Positions 47,001-56,446 of a stretch of DNA of 64,000 nucleotides are shown here, in pieces. The stretch is from Planctomycetota bacterium (GTDB lineage Bacteria > Planctomycetota > Planctomycetia > Gemmatales > Gemmataceae): the NCBI GenBank assembly GCA_016195405.1, contig JACPZP010000019.1, positions 1-64,000 on the forward strand. The letters run 5' to 3'. Made by a program: the position numbers and the translations under genes. Each line of letters starts with the position of its first letter. Within the stretch, counting starts at the first letter, position 1. The notes below the pieces were generated by a model. It searched no databases, had not been told where the DNA came from, and was given only the letters and a program-made list of their open reading frames with translations.

Positions 47001-48509
47001 TCAGCGCAACGTCACCTTGGACGATGGCTCGTTCGCCGATGGTTGGATCGTAAGCTCGACCGCCCCGTTGACGCCGGCGACCGCCTGATAAAACTCAGCT
47101 GGATTCGAGACGCGGACCTGATTGACGTGGGTGATGACCTCGCCGGATTTGAGCTGGGCCGTCGCGGCGGGACTGTTGGAAGCCACATCTGAAATCATGA
47201 CTCCTGAGGGAACGCGTTGGACCAACATCTGCGATTGTAGGTAAAGCAGACTGGTGTAATCGACACGCATGCCGCGGAAATAAGGTCGCTTGCCGAGCGA
47301 CGAAAAGATTCGCTTTCCGGGAACGTAGAACTTGGCGAGCGTGGCCTCCGCTTTGGTCGTCTCCGGCGAACCTTGCCGGCGAACGTCGAGTTGGACTTTA
47401 GTCCCCGCGAGTTGCGTCCCGAGATAAAGAAACAAATCGTCGGTATCGTTGATCGGCATGCCGTTGACGGCAAGGATCGCATCCAAATAGTTGTCGCGCA
47501 GCTTCGCCCCCAAAGCCGCCGGCGAGCCCGGTGTCACGCTCTTGATTAAGACGCCATGGGTCGCTCCGATTTGGCGTTCGTCTGCGGGACCGACGCCCAA
47601 AAAGCCGTATTCCACTTCCTCGCCACGCTTCAAAACCTCAATAATACGGCGATAGCCGCCGTCCATGGGCAGCGCGAAACCGCCGGGCGTCTCGCCGCCC
47701 TGGATCGCGGCCAAAGCCGTAGTCAAGCCAACCAACTCACCCTTGAGGTTCAAGAGCGCTCCGCCGCTGCAACCCAGGTGAAGTCGAGAGTCCGTTTGCA
47801 AGAGGATGCCGTAATGGTGAAGAGGTTGGACACGCTCTTCCTCCTTGACCTCTATCGGCCGGCGCCGGCGAATATTGCTGAGGATGCCCCAAGAGGCGCT
47901 AGGCTGGCCGTCACGGAAGCCGGCAGCGAACGGATTGGACAGCGACAGCAGGAATTGGCCGCGCTCGAGTTTATCGGCATCGCCCAAAGGAATAGCCTGA
48001 AGGACGCTAACGGGTTTCCGCAGGCGCAGGACGGCGAGATCGCTGCGCGGGTCGGCGGCGTGGATGTCCGCGTAGCTGCCTTTGGGACCGGGCAGGCGGA
48101 CGTATATCTTGGTTGCGCCCTGCACGACGTGATAATTCGTCAGCACCAAGCCTTTCGCGTCGATCACCACGCCGCTGCCGAATGCCTGCGGGACGTGGTT
48201 CGGGTCGGACAAGTCGAGCCGCGTTCGGATTTTCTTTTTTTCTTTGTCATCCAGTCCGGTGGGCCACTTTAGCTCGAACGCTCCCAGACGGCCGCTTTCC
48301 TCCGGTTCGTAGACGTAACCGAGTCTTCGGTACTCGTCGCTCCGGGAAACCAGAATGCAGGCGATGGATGGTTCCGTGACGGCGATGACTTTCTGCGTGA
48401 CCTTTTGCAGGGCAATCGCCTTGTCGAGCAGGTCCTTTTCCTGTGCGCGAAGAGAGCCCGGCCGTGCGACGATGCTCGCGAGCAACACGCATACTGCTAC
48501 GGAACGCAT
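47001..48509 (-). CDS. HtrA-like trypsin/PDZ periplasmic protease
   Basis: The 502-residue protein has a signal peptide (1-22), a trypsin-like domain with the triad His127 (LTNYHVVQ), Asp157 (PRSDLAVLRL) and Ser248 (GCSGGALL), and two PDZ domains (about 285-370 and 410-495; GVLIKSVTPGSPAA, GVMISDVASNSPAA). DegP-type proteases degrade or refold misfolded envelope proteins. ATG 48509 (AGGA upstream) is used; the frame continues upstream without similarity. A second divergent role cannot be excluded as the N-terminal 100 residues are unusual. Confidence 0.9.
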   Translation of the reverse strand: MRSVAVCVLLASIVARPGSLRAQEKDLLDKAIALQKVTQKVIAVTEPSIACILVSRSDEYRRLGYVYEPEESGRLGAFELKWPTGLDDKEKKKIRTRLDLSDPNHVPQAFGSGVVIDAKGLVLTNYHVVQGATKIYVRLPGPKGSYADIHAADPRSDLAVLRLRKPVSVLQAIPLGDADKLERGQFLLSLSNPFAAGFRDGQPSASWGILSNIRRRRPIEVKEEERVQPLHHYGILLQTDSRLHLGCSGGALLNLKGELVGLTTALAAIQGGETPGGFALPMDGGYRRIIEVLKRGEEVEYGFLGVGPADERQIGATHGVLIKSVTPGSPAALGAKLRDNYLDAILAVNGMPINDTDDLFLYLGTQLAGTKVQLDVRRQGSPETTKAEATLAKFYVPGKRIFSSLGKRPYFRGMRVDYTSLLYLQSQMLVQRVPSGVMISDVASNSPAATAQLKSGEVITHVNQVRVSNPAEFYQAVAGVNGAVELTIQPSANEPSSKVTLR

Positions 48510-48719
48510 GGGTGTTCCTGGGCTCGAAGGGTGTGGAGCGTGGAAACGTTTTCCAGTTCCTCTTTTATATCGCCAACGCCGCGCGGACGCCAGCGCTTCC
48601 ACCGCAGGCGAGGCGAGGAGTGAAAAAAATGCAGGTTCTTGACAGTGCCGGGATTTGTGGTTAGACCATTCCATAATCGAGAATCTGCGCTCAAACCCCA
48701 ATTCCGAGGAGTTGCAACG

Positions 48720-49322
48720 ATGATGCGCCACCGGACTTTGCTCGCGATGCTGCCCGCGCTCTTTTTGTTCGTCCTGGTCTTGCCGCCCCAGACAAAAGGC
48801 GGCGACAAGAAGGACGACGAAAAGAAGTACAATCTCATCTATGTGCCGACTGAGGAAAAGGTCATCGAAAAGATGTTCGACATGGCCAAAGTGAAGAAAG
48901 GCGACGTGGTGTTCGACTTGGGCTGCGGCGACGGCCGCATCATCGCCATGGCGGCCAAGAAGTTCGGCACCCGAGGCGTTGGCGTCGACCTCAACCCGGA
49001 ACGCATCCGCGAGTGCATGGACACCATCAAGAAATACGGCGTCGAATCCCACGTCGACAAGGGACTGGTTGAATATCGCCTCGGCGACGCCCTGCGTGTG
49101 CCGGACCTAAACCAAGCGTCCGTCATCATGCTCTACATGTTGCCGGAATTCATGGACATGTTGGAGCCGATCGCGAAAAAGTGCTTGAAGCCGGGATCAC
49201 GCGTCGTTTCGCACGATTACCGTTGGAAAGGAAAGGACTGGGAGCCCGAGCAGACAATCCACTTCGAAGGCCCGACTCGCACCCATACACTGTATTTGTG
49301 GACGGTCAAGGAAAGCAAATAA
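48720..49322 (+). CDS. Exported SAM-methyltransferase-like protein, copy 1
   Basis: The 200-residue protein has a hydrophobic N-terminal signal (LLAMLPALFLFVLVLPP) and a Rossmann methyltransferase domain: YVPTEEKVIEKMFDMAKVKKG, motif I DLGCGDGR (66-73), GVDLNPERI, and a later LPEFMDMLEP helix and GSRVVSHDY strand. Related lysine methyltransferases (ATPSCKMT/FAM173-like) share this pattern. A signal peptide on a SAM enzyme is odd. ATG 48720 or 48723 both possible; GAGGAG lies upstream. It has a tandem paralogue. Confidence 0.75.
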   Translation: MMRHRTLLAMLPALFLFVLVLPPQTKGGDKKDDEKKYNLIYVPTEEKVIEKMFDMAKVKKGDVVFDLGCGDGRIIAMAAKKFGTRGVGVDLNPERIRECMDTIKKYGVESHVDKGLVEYRLGDALRVPDLNQASVIMLYMLPEFMDMLEPIAKKCLKPGSRVVSHDYRWKGKDWEPEQTIHFEGPTRTHTLYLWTVKESK

Positions 49323-49334
49323 CCAAAGTCGATC

Positions 49335-49415
49335 GTTTAGCCGCGAGCCATCGGCGAGCGCGGACCTAGGCGTCGAAAGACGTCGCCCCACGCTCGCCGC
49401 CGTCTCGCGGCTGAA
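49335..49415. repeat. Palindromic repeat family B, copy 4
   Basis: GTTTAGCCGCGAGCC at 49335 facing a diverged CTCGCGGCTGAA, between the two methyltransferase genes, 13 bases past the first stop. It is less conserved than copies 1-3 and its right arm has lost several matches. Confidence 0.75.
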
Positions 49416-49434
49416 TCATTTCTAGGAGATTCAC

Positions 49435-50037
49435 ATGAGATCCGCGCGGCTGTTGAAATTCGCCACGACCGCACTCTGCTTCGTTGCGATCTCGGCGCCG
49501 ACGGCAGTGTGGGGCCAAGATAAAGACAAGAAAAAGGACGACGGCGATCCCGTCGAGTGCCGCATTATCTACGTTCCCACTCCGGAGACGGTCGTCAAGA
49601 AAATGCTCGACATGGCCAAAGTCACCAAGGACGACCTCGTCTACGACCTTGGGTGCGGCGATGGCCGAATCTGCTGCATGGCAGCACGCGATTATGGCGC
49701 CAAATCGGTCGGCGTCGACATCGACCCGGCACGGATCAAGGACTGCTTGGAATCCATGAAGAAGTACAAGGTGACCAAGGACCAGGTTGACATCCGCCAG
49801 GGAGACGCCCTGAAAGTGAAGGACCTGGAACGCGCAACCGTCATCATGTTTTACATGCTGCCCGAGTTCATGGAAAAGCTGGAGCCACAGGTATTGAAGC
49901 GGCTCAAGCCCGGCACGCGCCTGGTAGCCCATGATTTCAAATTCCCGAATCTGATCCCCGATGCGACGGTCGAGTTCAAAGGACCCGAACGCGAGCACAC
50001 ACTCTACATGTGGACCATCAAGGAGAAAAAAGAATAG
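49435..50037 (+). CDS. Exported SAM-methyltransferase-like protein, copy 2
   Basis: The 200-residue protein is the same length as copy 1 and has the same order: signal peptide (LLKFATTALCFVAISAPTAV), YVPTPETVVKKMLDMAKVTKDD, DLGCGDGR (71-78), GVDIDPARI, MLPEFMEKLEP and GTRLVAHDF. The two are recent tandem duplicates separated by a palindrome. The extracytoplasmic location would deny them SAM unless it is imported, so the localisation or the activity needs testing. Confidence 0.75.
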   Translation: MRSARLLKFATTALCFVAISAPTAVWGQDKDKKKDDGDPVECRIIYVPTPETVVKKMLDMAKVTKDDLVYDLGCGDGRICCMAARDYGAKSVGVDIDPARIKDCLESMKKYKVTKDQVDIRQGDALKVKDLERATVIMFYMLPEFMEKLEPQVLKRLKPGTRLVAHDFKFPNLIPDATVEFKGPEREHTLYMWTIKEKKE

Positions 50038-50039
50038 GG

Positions 50040-50142
50040 TTAGGCCCCGGTTCGACGAACCGGGCTTTTCAATGGGCGCGTGTGTCATACAAAAGTCCAT
50101 TGCTTCTGATCAAAAGCCCGGTTCTTCGAACCGGGGCTAAAC
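50040..50142. repeat. Double hairpin repeat family D, terminator-like
   Basis: Two opposed hairpins, GCCCCGGTTCGACGAACCGGGC followed by TTTT (left) and its mirror image starting AAAAGCCCGGTTC (right), form a long palindrome with about 42 bases between them. The left hairpin plus TTTT is positioned 5 bases after the methyltransferase stop and can act as an intrinsic terminator. Confidence 0.75.
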
Positions 50143-50163
50143 ACTTAAGGTGAGGTCAAACCC

Positions 50164-50397
50164 ATGGGGGCACGTCGGATTCGCCGCGAGCAACGTCAAG
50201 CGGACATGAAGGCGTCGCGACTCGACAACGGCGTCTTAAAGGAAAAGGAACGCGAGCGCCGCGACGCCCGAATGCTGGACATCATCAAGAAAGGCAAGCT
50301 TCCTTACCTGCCTTCGGTGATGAGTTGGTTGAGCGCGCGCCTCGATAAACCGAGCCGCTTGATCACCCCGACGGATGTCGAGAAGCTTCGTCGGTAG
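50164..50397 (+). CDS. Small basic protein of unknown function
   Basis: The 77-residue, lysine/arginine-rich protein begins MGARRIRREQRQADMKASRL and ends with LPSVMSWLSARLDKPSRLI, a helix-rich nucleic-acid-binding-like composition. It has a weak upstream GAGG. Its 3' end overlaps the convergent gene below by 35 bases. No family recognised. Confidence 0.5.
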   Translation: MGARRIRREQRQADMKASRLDNGVLKEKERERRDARMLDIIKKGKLPYLPSVMSWLSARLDKPSRLITPTDVEKLRR

Positions 50398-50737
50398 AAT
50401 GCAAGCGCGCATGATCCTGGCAGTAAAGAAATTTCCATGGAAAGATCGGAATCACGCGCCACAGCCGAAACCAGTTCCAATCCGCGGCGACGGCGGGCCT
50501 CAGGCACAAGCTGCACCGCGCCACCGTCCCGTCCGAGTTCTTCAAACACTTTCCTTCCAAGGCAAGTCCGTGGGCATGGATTTCCATCGGCCCAATGCCC
50601 CGCTCGCGCAACTCCGCCTCGAGAATGGGTTTGGCTGCGGGTTCAAGGCCGTCGCGAAAGGCGGTCAGCCGGTCGAGCAAATCCACCGTAGTCGCTTCCC
50701 GTGCATTCTTCCAAACGCGTTGTGGATCGAGTTGCAT
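50363..50737 (-). CDS. Small Cys-motif protein of unknown function
   Basis: The 124-residue protein has a helical N-terminal part (DLLDRLTAFRDGLEPAAKPI, ELRERG) and a Cys pair CSLC followed 30 residues later by CQDH, which could bind zinc. This layout occurs in several planctomycete proteins of unknown function. It overlaps the 3' end of the small basic gene on the opposite strand by 35 bases, so one of the two stops may be wrong. Confidence 0.5.
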   Translation of the reverse strand: MQLDPQRVWKNAREATTVDLLDRLTAFRDGLEPAAKPILEAELRERGIGPMEIHAHGLALEGKCLKNSDGTVARCSLCLRPAVAADWNWFRLWRVIPIFPWKFLYCQDHARLHSTDEASRHPSG

Positions 50738-50898
50738 GGATGGAACTAACCTCGTCGCCCAATCGTCCTAAAATCAGAATTGGATTCCTGACCTACAGGC
50801 GATTGTATTTGACACGCCGTTCGAGTCGATTCTAAGATACACTTGTCTAGTTGAATCCAGACTCGCACTACCGTCACTCACAGTGGGGGAACCTCATA

Positions 50899-53013
50899 AT
50901 GTCCAGCCTCGGTCGATCATGGCGGCGTTGGATGCCACTAGGATGCTCCGCGATTGTCCTTTTGGGATTGGCGTTTGCCTTCGGTCCCTCGGCGCCGGCG
51001 CAAGACAAAAACCAGGACAAGAAGACGGAATCGAAGGATGAGACGCCGTCGGCCGGCACAAAAGTCATTGACATCATGGTCGCCAAAGCAGGCGGTCTCA
51101 AGCAGGTCGAGTTCATCAACGACATGCTCGAAAAAGGTTGGAAAGCCAACAAGCTCACGCCGTCCATGCGCTGCGACGATTACGAGTTTGTCCGCCGGGC
51201 CTCGCTCGACATCATCGGCCGCATCGCCACGGTTGAGGAACTCAAGAGATTCTTCGACGATCCGCCCGCGCAACGCCGTTCCAAGTTGATCGAGCGGCTG
51301 CTTGCCAGCGACGACTACGCGCAAAACTGGTCCAACATCTGGACTGTGCTTCTGTTGACGCGTACGAACTCCAGCAAGATCTATCAGGAACAGATGCGCG
51401 ATTGGCTCAGGGCGAAACTGGCTGAACGAACGGAAAACCCGAAGATCCCACTTTTGAGCAAGGAAAAAGCGTACAAGGAGCTGAAAGCGGATGAAAAGGA
51501 ATGGACCGGCAGGTTGGGCGAGAAAGACGATGGCCGGTTTTTCGTGAGCATCGAGACCGGCACGCAATCCGTTTCCCGCGACCTCAATCTTGCCGACAAG
51601 AGCGGCGACCCGCTCCGCACCTATGTGAAGTACAAAGTCAAGGTCACCGGCAAGGTCGTCTATCCGGACAAACAGAATCGCGAGCAGTATGAGATTTGGC
51701 CCGCGCGGCTGGATGTCATCGATCCCGAATTCACCAAACCTTACTTTCCGGACTGGACCGAAATCGTCACCGAGCTCGTCTCAGCTCAGGGCATCACCAA
51801 CAGCAACGGCGCCGTCAATTTTGTGTTGACGCATCTGGGTGACGCGAACCCTCCGGGAGAAAAGTCGGCCAACGGCGCCTATGAAATGGTGCCGGTGACG
51901 TCGCGAACCACACGCCTCTTCCTCGGTCTTCGAACCCAGTGTGTCCAGTGTCACGACCACCCCTTCAACGGCGACTGGCAGCAACACCACTTCTGGGGCC
52001 TTAACGCCTTCTTCCGCCAGGTCGACACGCCGCGCGGCCGGCCGCAAATGGGGAAGAAGAAAAAGGGCGAAGCACTCAGCCAGCTCGAATTGGTGGACAA
52101 CAAGAGCCTCAATCCCAAGGGGCTTGTTCCCTACGAGCGCCGCAGCGGCGTGATTCTCTACACCAATGCGACCTTCCTTGACGGCAAGAAGTTGGAACTG
52201 AAAGAATCGGCCACGACCCGCCGAAAGGAATTAGCCAGGTTCTTAGTGGGCAGCCCCTATTTCGCCAAGGCGTACGTCAACCGCACTTGGGCTCACTTCT
52301 TTGGCCGCAGCTTCACCAAGGACGCTCCGGATGATTTCGGGGAGCACAACCCAGTCTCCAATGAAGAGTTATTGAACAAGCTCGCCAAAGACTGGGTTGA
52401 TTACAAGTACAATCCCAAAGATCTGATCCGCTGGATTTGCAACAGCAAGGCCTACGGCTTATCCAGCGTCGCCAACAAAACCAACGACAAGCCGGACGAC
52501 GAAATCTTCTTCTCGCGCATGCTTCTTAAGACCATGACGCCCGAGCAGCTCTTCGAATCGCTAATGACCGCGACCCAAGCGAAGGTAGCGCAAGTCAAAG
52601 CCGACAAAGAGAAGCTGCGCCGTGAATGGCTCGACAAGCTGGTCGTCAACTTCGGCGACGACGAAGGCAACGAAGGGAACTTCAACGGCACCGTCGTTCA
52701 GGCGCTAATGCTGATGAACGGCCAGGACATTAACACCGCCATCATGGACCCGGAAATCGGCACCGTGGCTGTCGTTCGTAGGAAGCACGGCAAGGAAGCA
52801 TTTACAGGTTTCAATGCCGGAATCCGCGACCTGTTTCTGGCCGCTTTGAACCGTCCGCCAAACACAGCCGAAATGAGAAAACTGACCGACCCCAAGACGT
52901 ATGCGCTTGCAAAATCCGCCCCGACGAAGAACGTGGACGCCTTTGTTACCGCGTATTACCAGGACGTCTTCTGGGCAATTCTCAATAGCAACGAGTTCAT
53001 TCTCAACCATTAG
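50899..53013 (+). CDS. PSCyt2/PSD1 protein (DUF1549-DUF1553), copy 2
   Basis: The 704-residue exported protein has a signal peptide (LGCSAIVLLGLAFAFGPS), DUF1549 (about 90-400; RRASLDIIGRIATVEELKRF, QCVQCHDHPFN with a CxxCH motif) and DUF1553 (about 430-690; AYVNRTWAHFFGRSF, LAKDWVDYKYNPKDL). Unlike the 31346 gene it lacks an N-terminal cytochrome domain. No DUF1501 gene is next to it. ATG 50899 follows GGGGGA. Its stop overlaps that of the convergent BatA-like gene by 11 bases. Confidence 0.88.
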   Translation: MSSLGRSWRRWMPLGCSAIVLLGLAFAFGPSAPAQDKNQDKKTESKDETPSAGTKVIDIMVAKAGGLKQVEFINDMLEKGWKANKLTPSMRCDDYEFVRRASLDIIGRIATVEELKRFFDDPPAQRRSKLIERLLASDDYAQNWSNIWTVLLLTRTNSSKIYQEQMRDWLRAKLAERTENPKIPLLSKEKAYKELKADEKEWTGRLGEKDDGRFFVSIETGTQSVSRDLNLADKSGDPLRTYVKYKVKVTGKVVYPDKQNREQYEIWPARLDVIDPEFTKPYFPDWTEIVTELVSAQGITNSNGAVNFVLTHLGDANPPGEKSANGAYEMVPVTSRTTRLFLGLRTQCVQCHDHPFNGDWQQHHFWGLNAFFRQVDTPRGRPQMGKKKKGEALSQLELVDNKSLNPKGLVPYERRSGVILYTNATFLDGKKLELKESATTRRKELARFLVGSPYFAKAYVNRTWAHFFGRSFTKDAPDDFGEHNPVSNEELLNKLAKDWVDYKYNPKDLIRWICNSKAYGLSSVANKTNDKPDDEIFFSRMLLKTMTPEQLFESLMTATQAKVAQVKADKEKLRREWLDKLVVNFGDDEGNEGNFNGTVVQALMLMNGQDINTAIMDPEIGTVAVVRRKHGKEAFTGFNAGIRDLFLAALNRPPNTAEMRKLTDPKTYALAKSAPTKNVDAFVTAYYQDVFWAILNSNEFILNH

Positions 53014-55588
53014 CGACGGACCGCTCCTCCTCAAGGTTGTCCCGGCGGTAAAACTTGTTGGATAGCAGGTTCTCAACGGCGAGGATAAGAAGCAATAATA
53101 CCATGAGGATCGGGAAGAGTTCCAGCGGTTCGCTCCAGTGTCCACTGAGAAGCGTGCGAATGTCCACCTTGCGATCGTTGGCCAGAACGCTGTCGGGGCC
53201 AAAGACGGCTTCGATCTCTTGAGCGGGAATCCGGGACAGGTCGCTTTCCTCGCCAGGGATGTTGACGCTGTACGCGGCGAGGCGTGGACTGCCCTTGGCG
53301 TCTGTTTGTGCCCCATAAATTGCATAGTTACCAGGCGTGCCCGCTTGCTTGAAACCGACTCGGTTGCCATCGGAGGCCGTGATCAGCTCGAGAACGCCGG
53401 GGCCTTGCAGCTCCAAAGCATTCGGCCTGTTTAGAGGCAAGGTCACCATGGGTTCGCCCTGGCCGGTGAGGAAGTTTAGTAGAACCGCAGCGGTGTCGCC
53501 GACCAGGTAATTCGTGCAATAGCCGGCGATGGCGACATAGAAGGATCTGTCCGTTTCAAGATAATCGTTCCAGCGTGGCTTGCGGGCATCGAGCGGCGTC
53601 GTGAACAACACGACTTTGCCCGCTTTACCGTCTTCCTCCGTCCAACGTCGTTCTAAAAGCGCCGAGCTTTTCTTGGCGTCGTCGTAGCGCACCAAGACTG
53701 CACCTTCGTTCTTGCGCGGCACGACTTCCCAAAATAAGAATGCGCTGCACGGGCGTTTGATAAAGTCGATGCTGCTGTCGTCCTTATACACACGGATCGG
53801 CGCGAGCAGAGGATGTTGATAGATGCCGTCGTCGCGCAGGTTCCAGGCGGCGCCGGGACGAACAAGATCCTTGCCTTGAGCAATCGATTCGCCGAACGTG
53901 CCGGGCACTAATTTCTGGGCCGGCGCGGTGTGGTAAGAGTTGAGCTGCATCTCACGCCCACCGGGCACGATGCCTAAGCCGCCGCCCTTCTGCACATAAC
54001 TCGCAAGCTGTCCCCACAGCGTTGCGTCGGGCGCAGCCAGACCAAAGAGATACACCGCCTGATAGCCTGCGAGAACATCGAGCCCCGGAAGATTGGCCGG
54101 CGTTTTCACATCCACGCTGAACCTTAGGGCCTTGAGTGCGTTCACAAAAAAAACCGCTGAGTTTTGATTGTCTGCCAGCACCAACACCCTGCGAGCTTCG
54201 CGCACCGCGAAAGTAAGAAACCGCTGGTTGTCAAACGCCAATAGGTCGGGCGTGGCGAATCGTGCCTCAAGCTGGTGTTGACCCGCTCCCAGCTTCAATT
54301 CGGCGAGGTCGATTTCAAATGGGATCGTCTTCGTCTCGCCGGCTTTGATTTCGACCGCTTGCTGTAGGGTTTTCTTTTCGACCTTGCACATCAGTGTGGT
54401 GCTGAAATCTCTTCCAGTCGCTCGAACGATGGCATGGAGCAAGAACTTCTCATCCTCGGCAAACAGTTGCCTGACCTGGCCGCTAGGAATTCTCGGCGGA
54501 TCGAGTTGTACGAGAGCAAGGTCAACTGGGCTCTCCACGCCGACGTCGAAAAACAACCCTTGAGCGCCGCGCAAGTTGCCGAGAACATCCTGAAGGCTCT
54601 TGGCGAGCTTGCCGCGATACTCTTCGACAGCCGGCGCCAAATCGTCTTTGGGGAGCAAACTCAGCAAGTCGCGGCCACGGCGCTGGAGGTTCATCACCAG
54701 TTCGGCGAGCTTTTCGTCGGGCGGCATGTCATCTTTGGTTACAGCCGGCAGCCGATCGCGCAATTGCTCGAGAAAGTCGAGCAGCGCTTGGTCGGGATAA
54801 TCCTTGCCCGGCGGCAGCGGAATCTGAGCACGCAGTTCCTTGAGCCGGTCCATGAGCGGGCCAATGTTATCGCGGGCTTGATGCAGACCTTCTAGGGCCG
54901 ACGGCACCCCATCGCTTGCATCCCATACATTCGCTTGCCGGCCGATATCCCAGGCGGCGCGCGTGCGATCGGAAAAGACGCAAACGAAACGCGGCAGAAA
55001 TCGGCTCGTGCCGTCGTCCTTCCTGCGGGCCAGATCGGCAAGCAACCGATAGGCGGTTTCAAGCGAGGCGCTCACGGGAGTTGCAAGCGAGCCGACCTTC
55101 AAGCCGCCGATGCGTTCGCGCGCATGGCTCTTGCCTGTCCAGTCGCCGCGGGCCGATTGGGCGATGGCCGCCGTGTCCAAGACCACGATTTGGCTTCCCT
55201 CGGGGAGTTCGTCAAGAAATTCCAAAGCGCGGCGCTTGGCTTCGTCGAGCCGCGTGACGCCGTCGCTGGTCTTGTAATCCATGCTGGGGCTGGTGTCGAT
55301 AATCAAGACGGCGGCAACGGGGCGCTCGCTGCTCAGCCCCAATCCCTGATGGAACAGACGAGGCCTGGTCAGGGCCAGACAAATGGCGGCGATCAACAGG
55401 ATTCGCAACGCCAAAAGAAACAAATGGCGCAGCCGCAACTTCCGCAGGTTTGTGCGGTGCCGCTGAACGAGAAAGCGAAATGCGGGGAACGGCAACGTGC
55501 GCGGCTTCTGGCGCATGATGAGGTGCAGCAGCACGGGAATTGCCGTGAGCGCCAGACCACCCAGGAGCACTGGAAAAACAAAACCCAT
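53003..55588 (-). CDS. BatA/vWA-domain membrane protein
   Basis: The 861-residue protein starts with the aerotolerance (BatA) N-terminal segment (FPVLLGGLALTAIPVLLHLIM, then RTLPFPAFRFL), a TM at about 55-73 and a von Willebrand A domain with MIDAS D-T-S-P-S (98-102). A later alpha/beta part (LVLADNQNSAVFFVNALKAL, GYQAVYLFGL) resembles a glutamine amidotransferase-like fold. It ends with a TM (about 830-850). With MoxR and DUF58 genes upstream it forms the typical MoxR-vWA set that remodels or assembles membrane complexes. Confidence 0.88.
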   Translation of the reverse strand: MGFVFPVLLGGLALTAIPVLLHLIMRQKPRTLPFPAFRFLVQRHRTNLRKLRLRHLFLLALRILLIAAICLALTRPRLFHQGLGLSSERPVAAVLIIDTSPSMDYKTSDGVTRLDEAKRRALEFLDELPEGSQIVVLDTAAIAQSARGDWTGKSHARERIGGLKVGSLATPVSASLETAYRLLADLARRKDDGTSRFLPRFVCVFSDRTRAAWDIGRQANVWDASDGVPSALEGLHQARDNIGPLMDRLKELRAQIPLPPGKDYPDQALLDFLEQLRDRLPAVTKDDMPPDEKLAELVMNLQRRGRDLLSLLPKDDLAPAVEEYRGKLAKSLQDVLGNLRGAQGLFFDVGVESPVDLALVQLDPPRIPSGQVRQLFAEDEKFLLHAIVRATGRDFSTTLMCKVEKKTLQQAVEIKAGETKTIPFEIDLAELKLGAGQHQLEARFATPDLLAFDNQRFLTFAVREARRVLVLADNQNSAVFFVNALKALRFSVDVKTPANLPGLDVLAGYQAVYLFGLAAPDATLWGQLASYVQKGGGLGIVPGGREMQLNSYHTAPAQKLVPGTFGESIAQGKDLVRPGAAWNLRDDGIYQHPLLAPIRVYKDDSSIDFIKRPCSAFLFWEVVPRKNEGAVLVRYDDAKKSSALLERRWTEEDGKAGKVVLFTTPLDARKPRWNDYLETDRSFYVAIAGYCTNYLVGDTAAVLLNFLTGQGEPMVTLPLNRPNALELQGPGVLELITASDGNRVGFKQAGTPGNYAIYGAQTDAKGSPRLAAYSVNIPGEESDLSRIPAQEIEAVFGPDSVLANDRKVDIRTLLSGHWSEPLELFPILMVLLLLILAVENLLSNKFYRRDNLEEERSVANG

Positions 55589-55595
55589 ACGTCAA

Positions 55596-56417
55596 TCAAC
55601 GGTGCGACGGTATGCGACACTCATTCCGACCGCTTGGCGCACTTAAAGTCGAGACAACTCGTTCCACTTCCACCTTCGCCCCATTAGAAACGCCTTCCAA
55701 CAAGAATCTTACTTCGTGTCCCGGAACTGCTGCGGATAACCAGCGAAAGCCCTTGCCGCTAAAGCTCTTGTCCTTGGCCTTCTCCTCGAAAACAATGCAT
55801 TCTTGGACACACGTGAGGTCGCGGTCGCCGATCCTAACGGCCTTGGCAAGATCGACCACCTCGATCGTGTATTTTACCGATGCCCCTTGGTAATGATACG
55901 CATACTCCGCCCGGATCACATCGCCGAGAAGCGCCGGGGGATTGCCGGCGCTTGAAGGGATTTCGCGATACGGGATCTTCTGTTCGTCATTGCTCCAAAA
56001 CACCAGCTTCGCCTTGAAGTCCTTAGCCGTATTTTCCACCGTGTACTCCACCACGGCACAAGGTACTTTGCGGTCGCCGATCGTGACCGTCTCCTGGCGC
56101 CGAGCGACAATTTGTGACTCTGCTGGCAAACCGCCCGGCCGAGATCCGTGCGTCTTTCCCGGATCACCGAACTGACCGTTGACCTCGGGGGTTCGCGCCA
56201 ATATCGGCACATCGCCGTCATATTTCGCAATGACGTCTTTGAACTTGGTGACGGAAACTTTGCCGTTAAGCGTCTTTTTCTCCTGAAGAATAACCCAGGA
56301 GCCGGCTTCGAATCCATGCCAGGGATTGCGAACGGACATTCCCCCTTGAACGCCCTGACCGAGCGCTGGAACCGCGGCCAGCAGCAAGATTCCGGCGGAA
56401 GATTGGAGGCAAAACAT
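55596..56417 (-). CDS. Secreted protein of unknown function
   Basis: The 273-residue protein starts at ATG 56417 (AGGAG upstream) with a signal peptide (LLLAAVPALGQG). The rest is beta-rich and repeats the pattern of charged strands with conserved Cys (VPCAVVEYTVEN, LTCVQECIVFEE). It lies between the Rpn-like and BatA-like genes and is probably co-transcribed with them. No domain is recognised. Confidence 0.6.
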   Translation of the reverse strand: MFCLQSSAGILLLAAVPALGQGVQGGMSVRNPWHGFEAGSWVILQEKKTLNGKVSVTKFKDVIAKYDGDVPILARTPEVNGQFGDPGKTHGSRPGGLPAESQIVARRQETVTIGDRKVPCAVVEYTVENTAKDFKAKLVFWSNDEQKIPYREIPSSAGNPPALLGDVIRAEYAYHYQGASVKYTIEVVDLAKAVRIGDRDLTCVQECIVFEEKAKDKSFSGKGFRWLSAAVPGHEVRFLLEGVSNGAKVEVERVVSTLSAPSGRNECRIPSHR

Positions 56418-56446
56418 GCGAAACTCCTTTTTCGCGAGCGCGAGAG

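Noticed and set aside
50049-50062. GGTTCGACGAACC resembling a tRNA T-arm
   Set aside because: It is the stem of a family D hairpin; no anticodon or acceptor arms are present around it.
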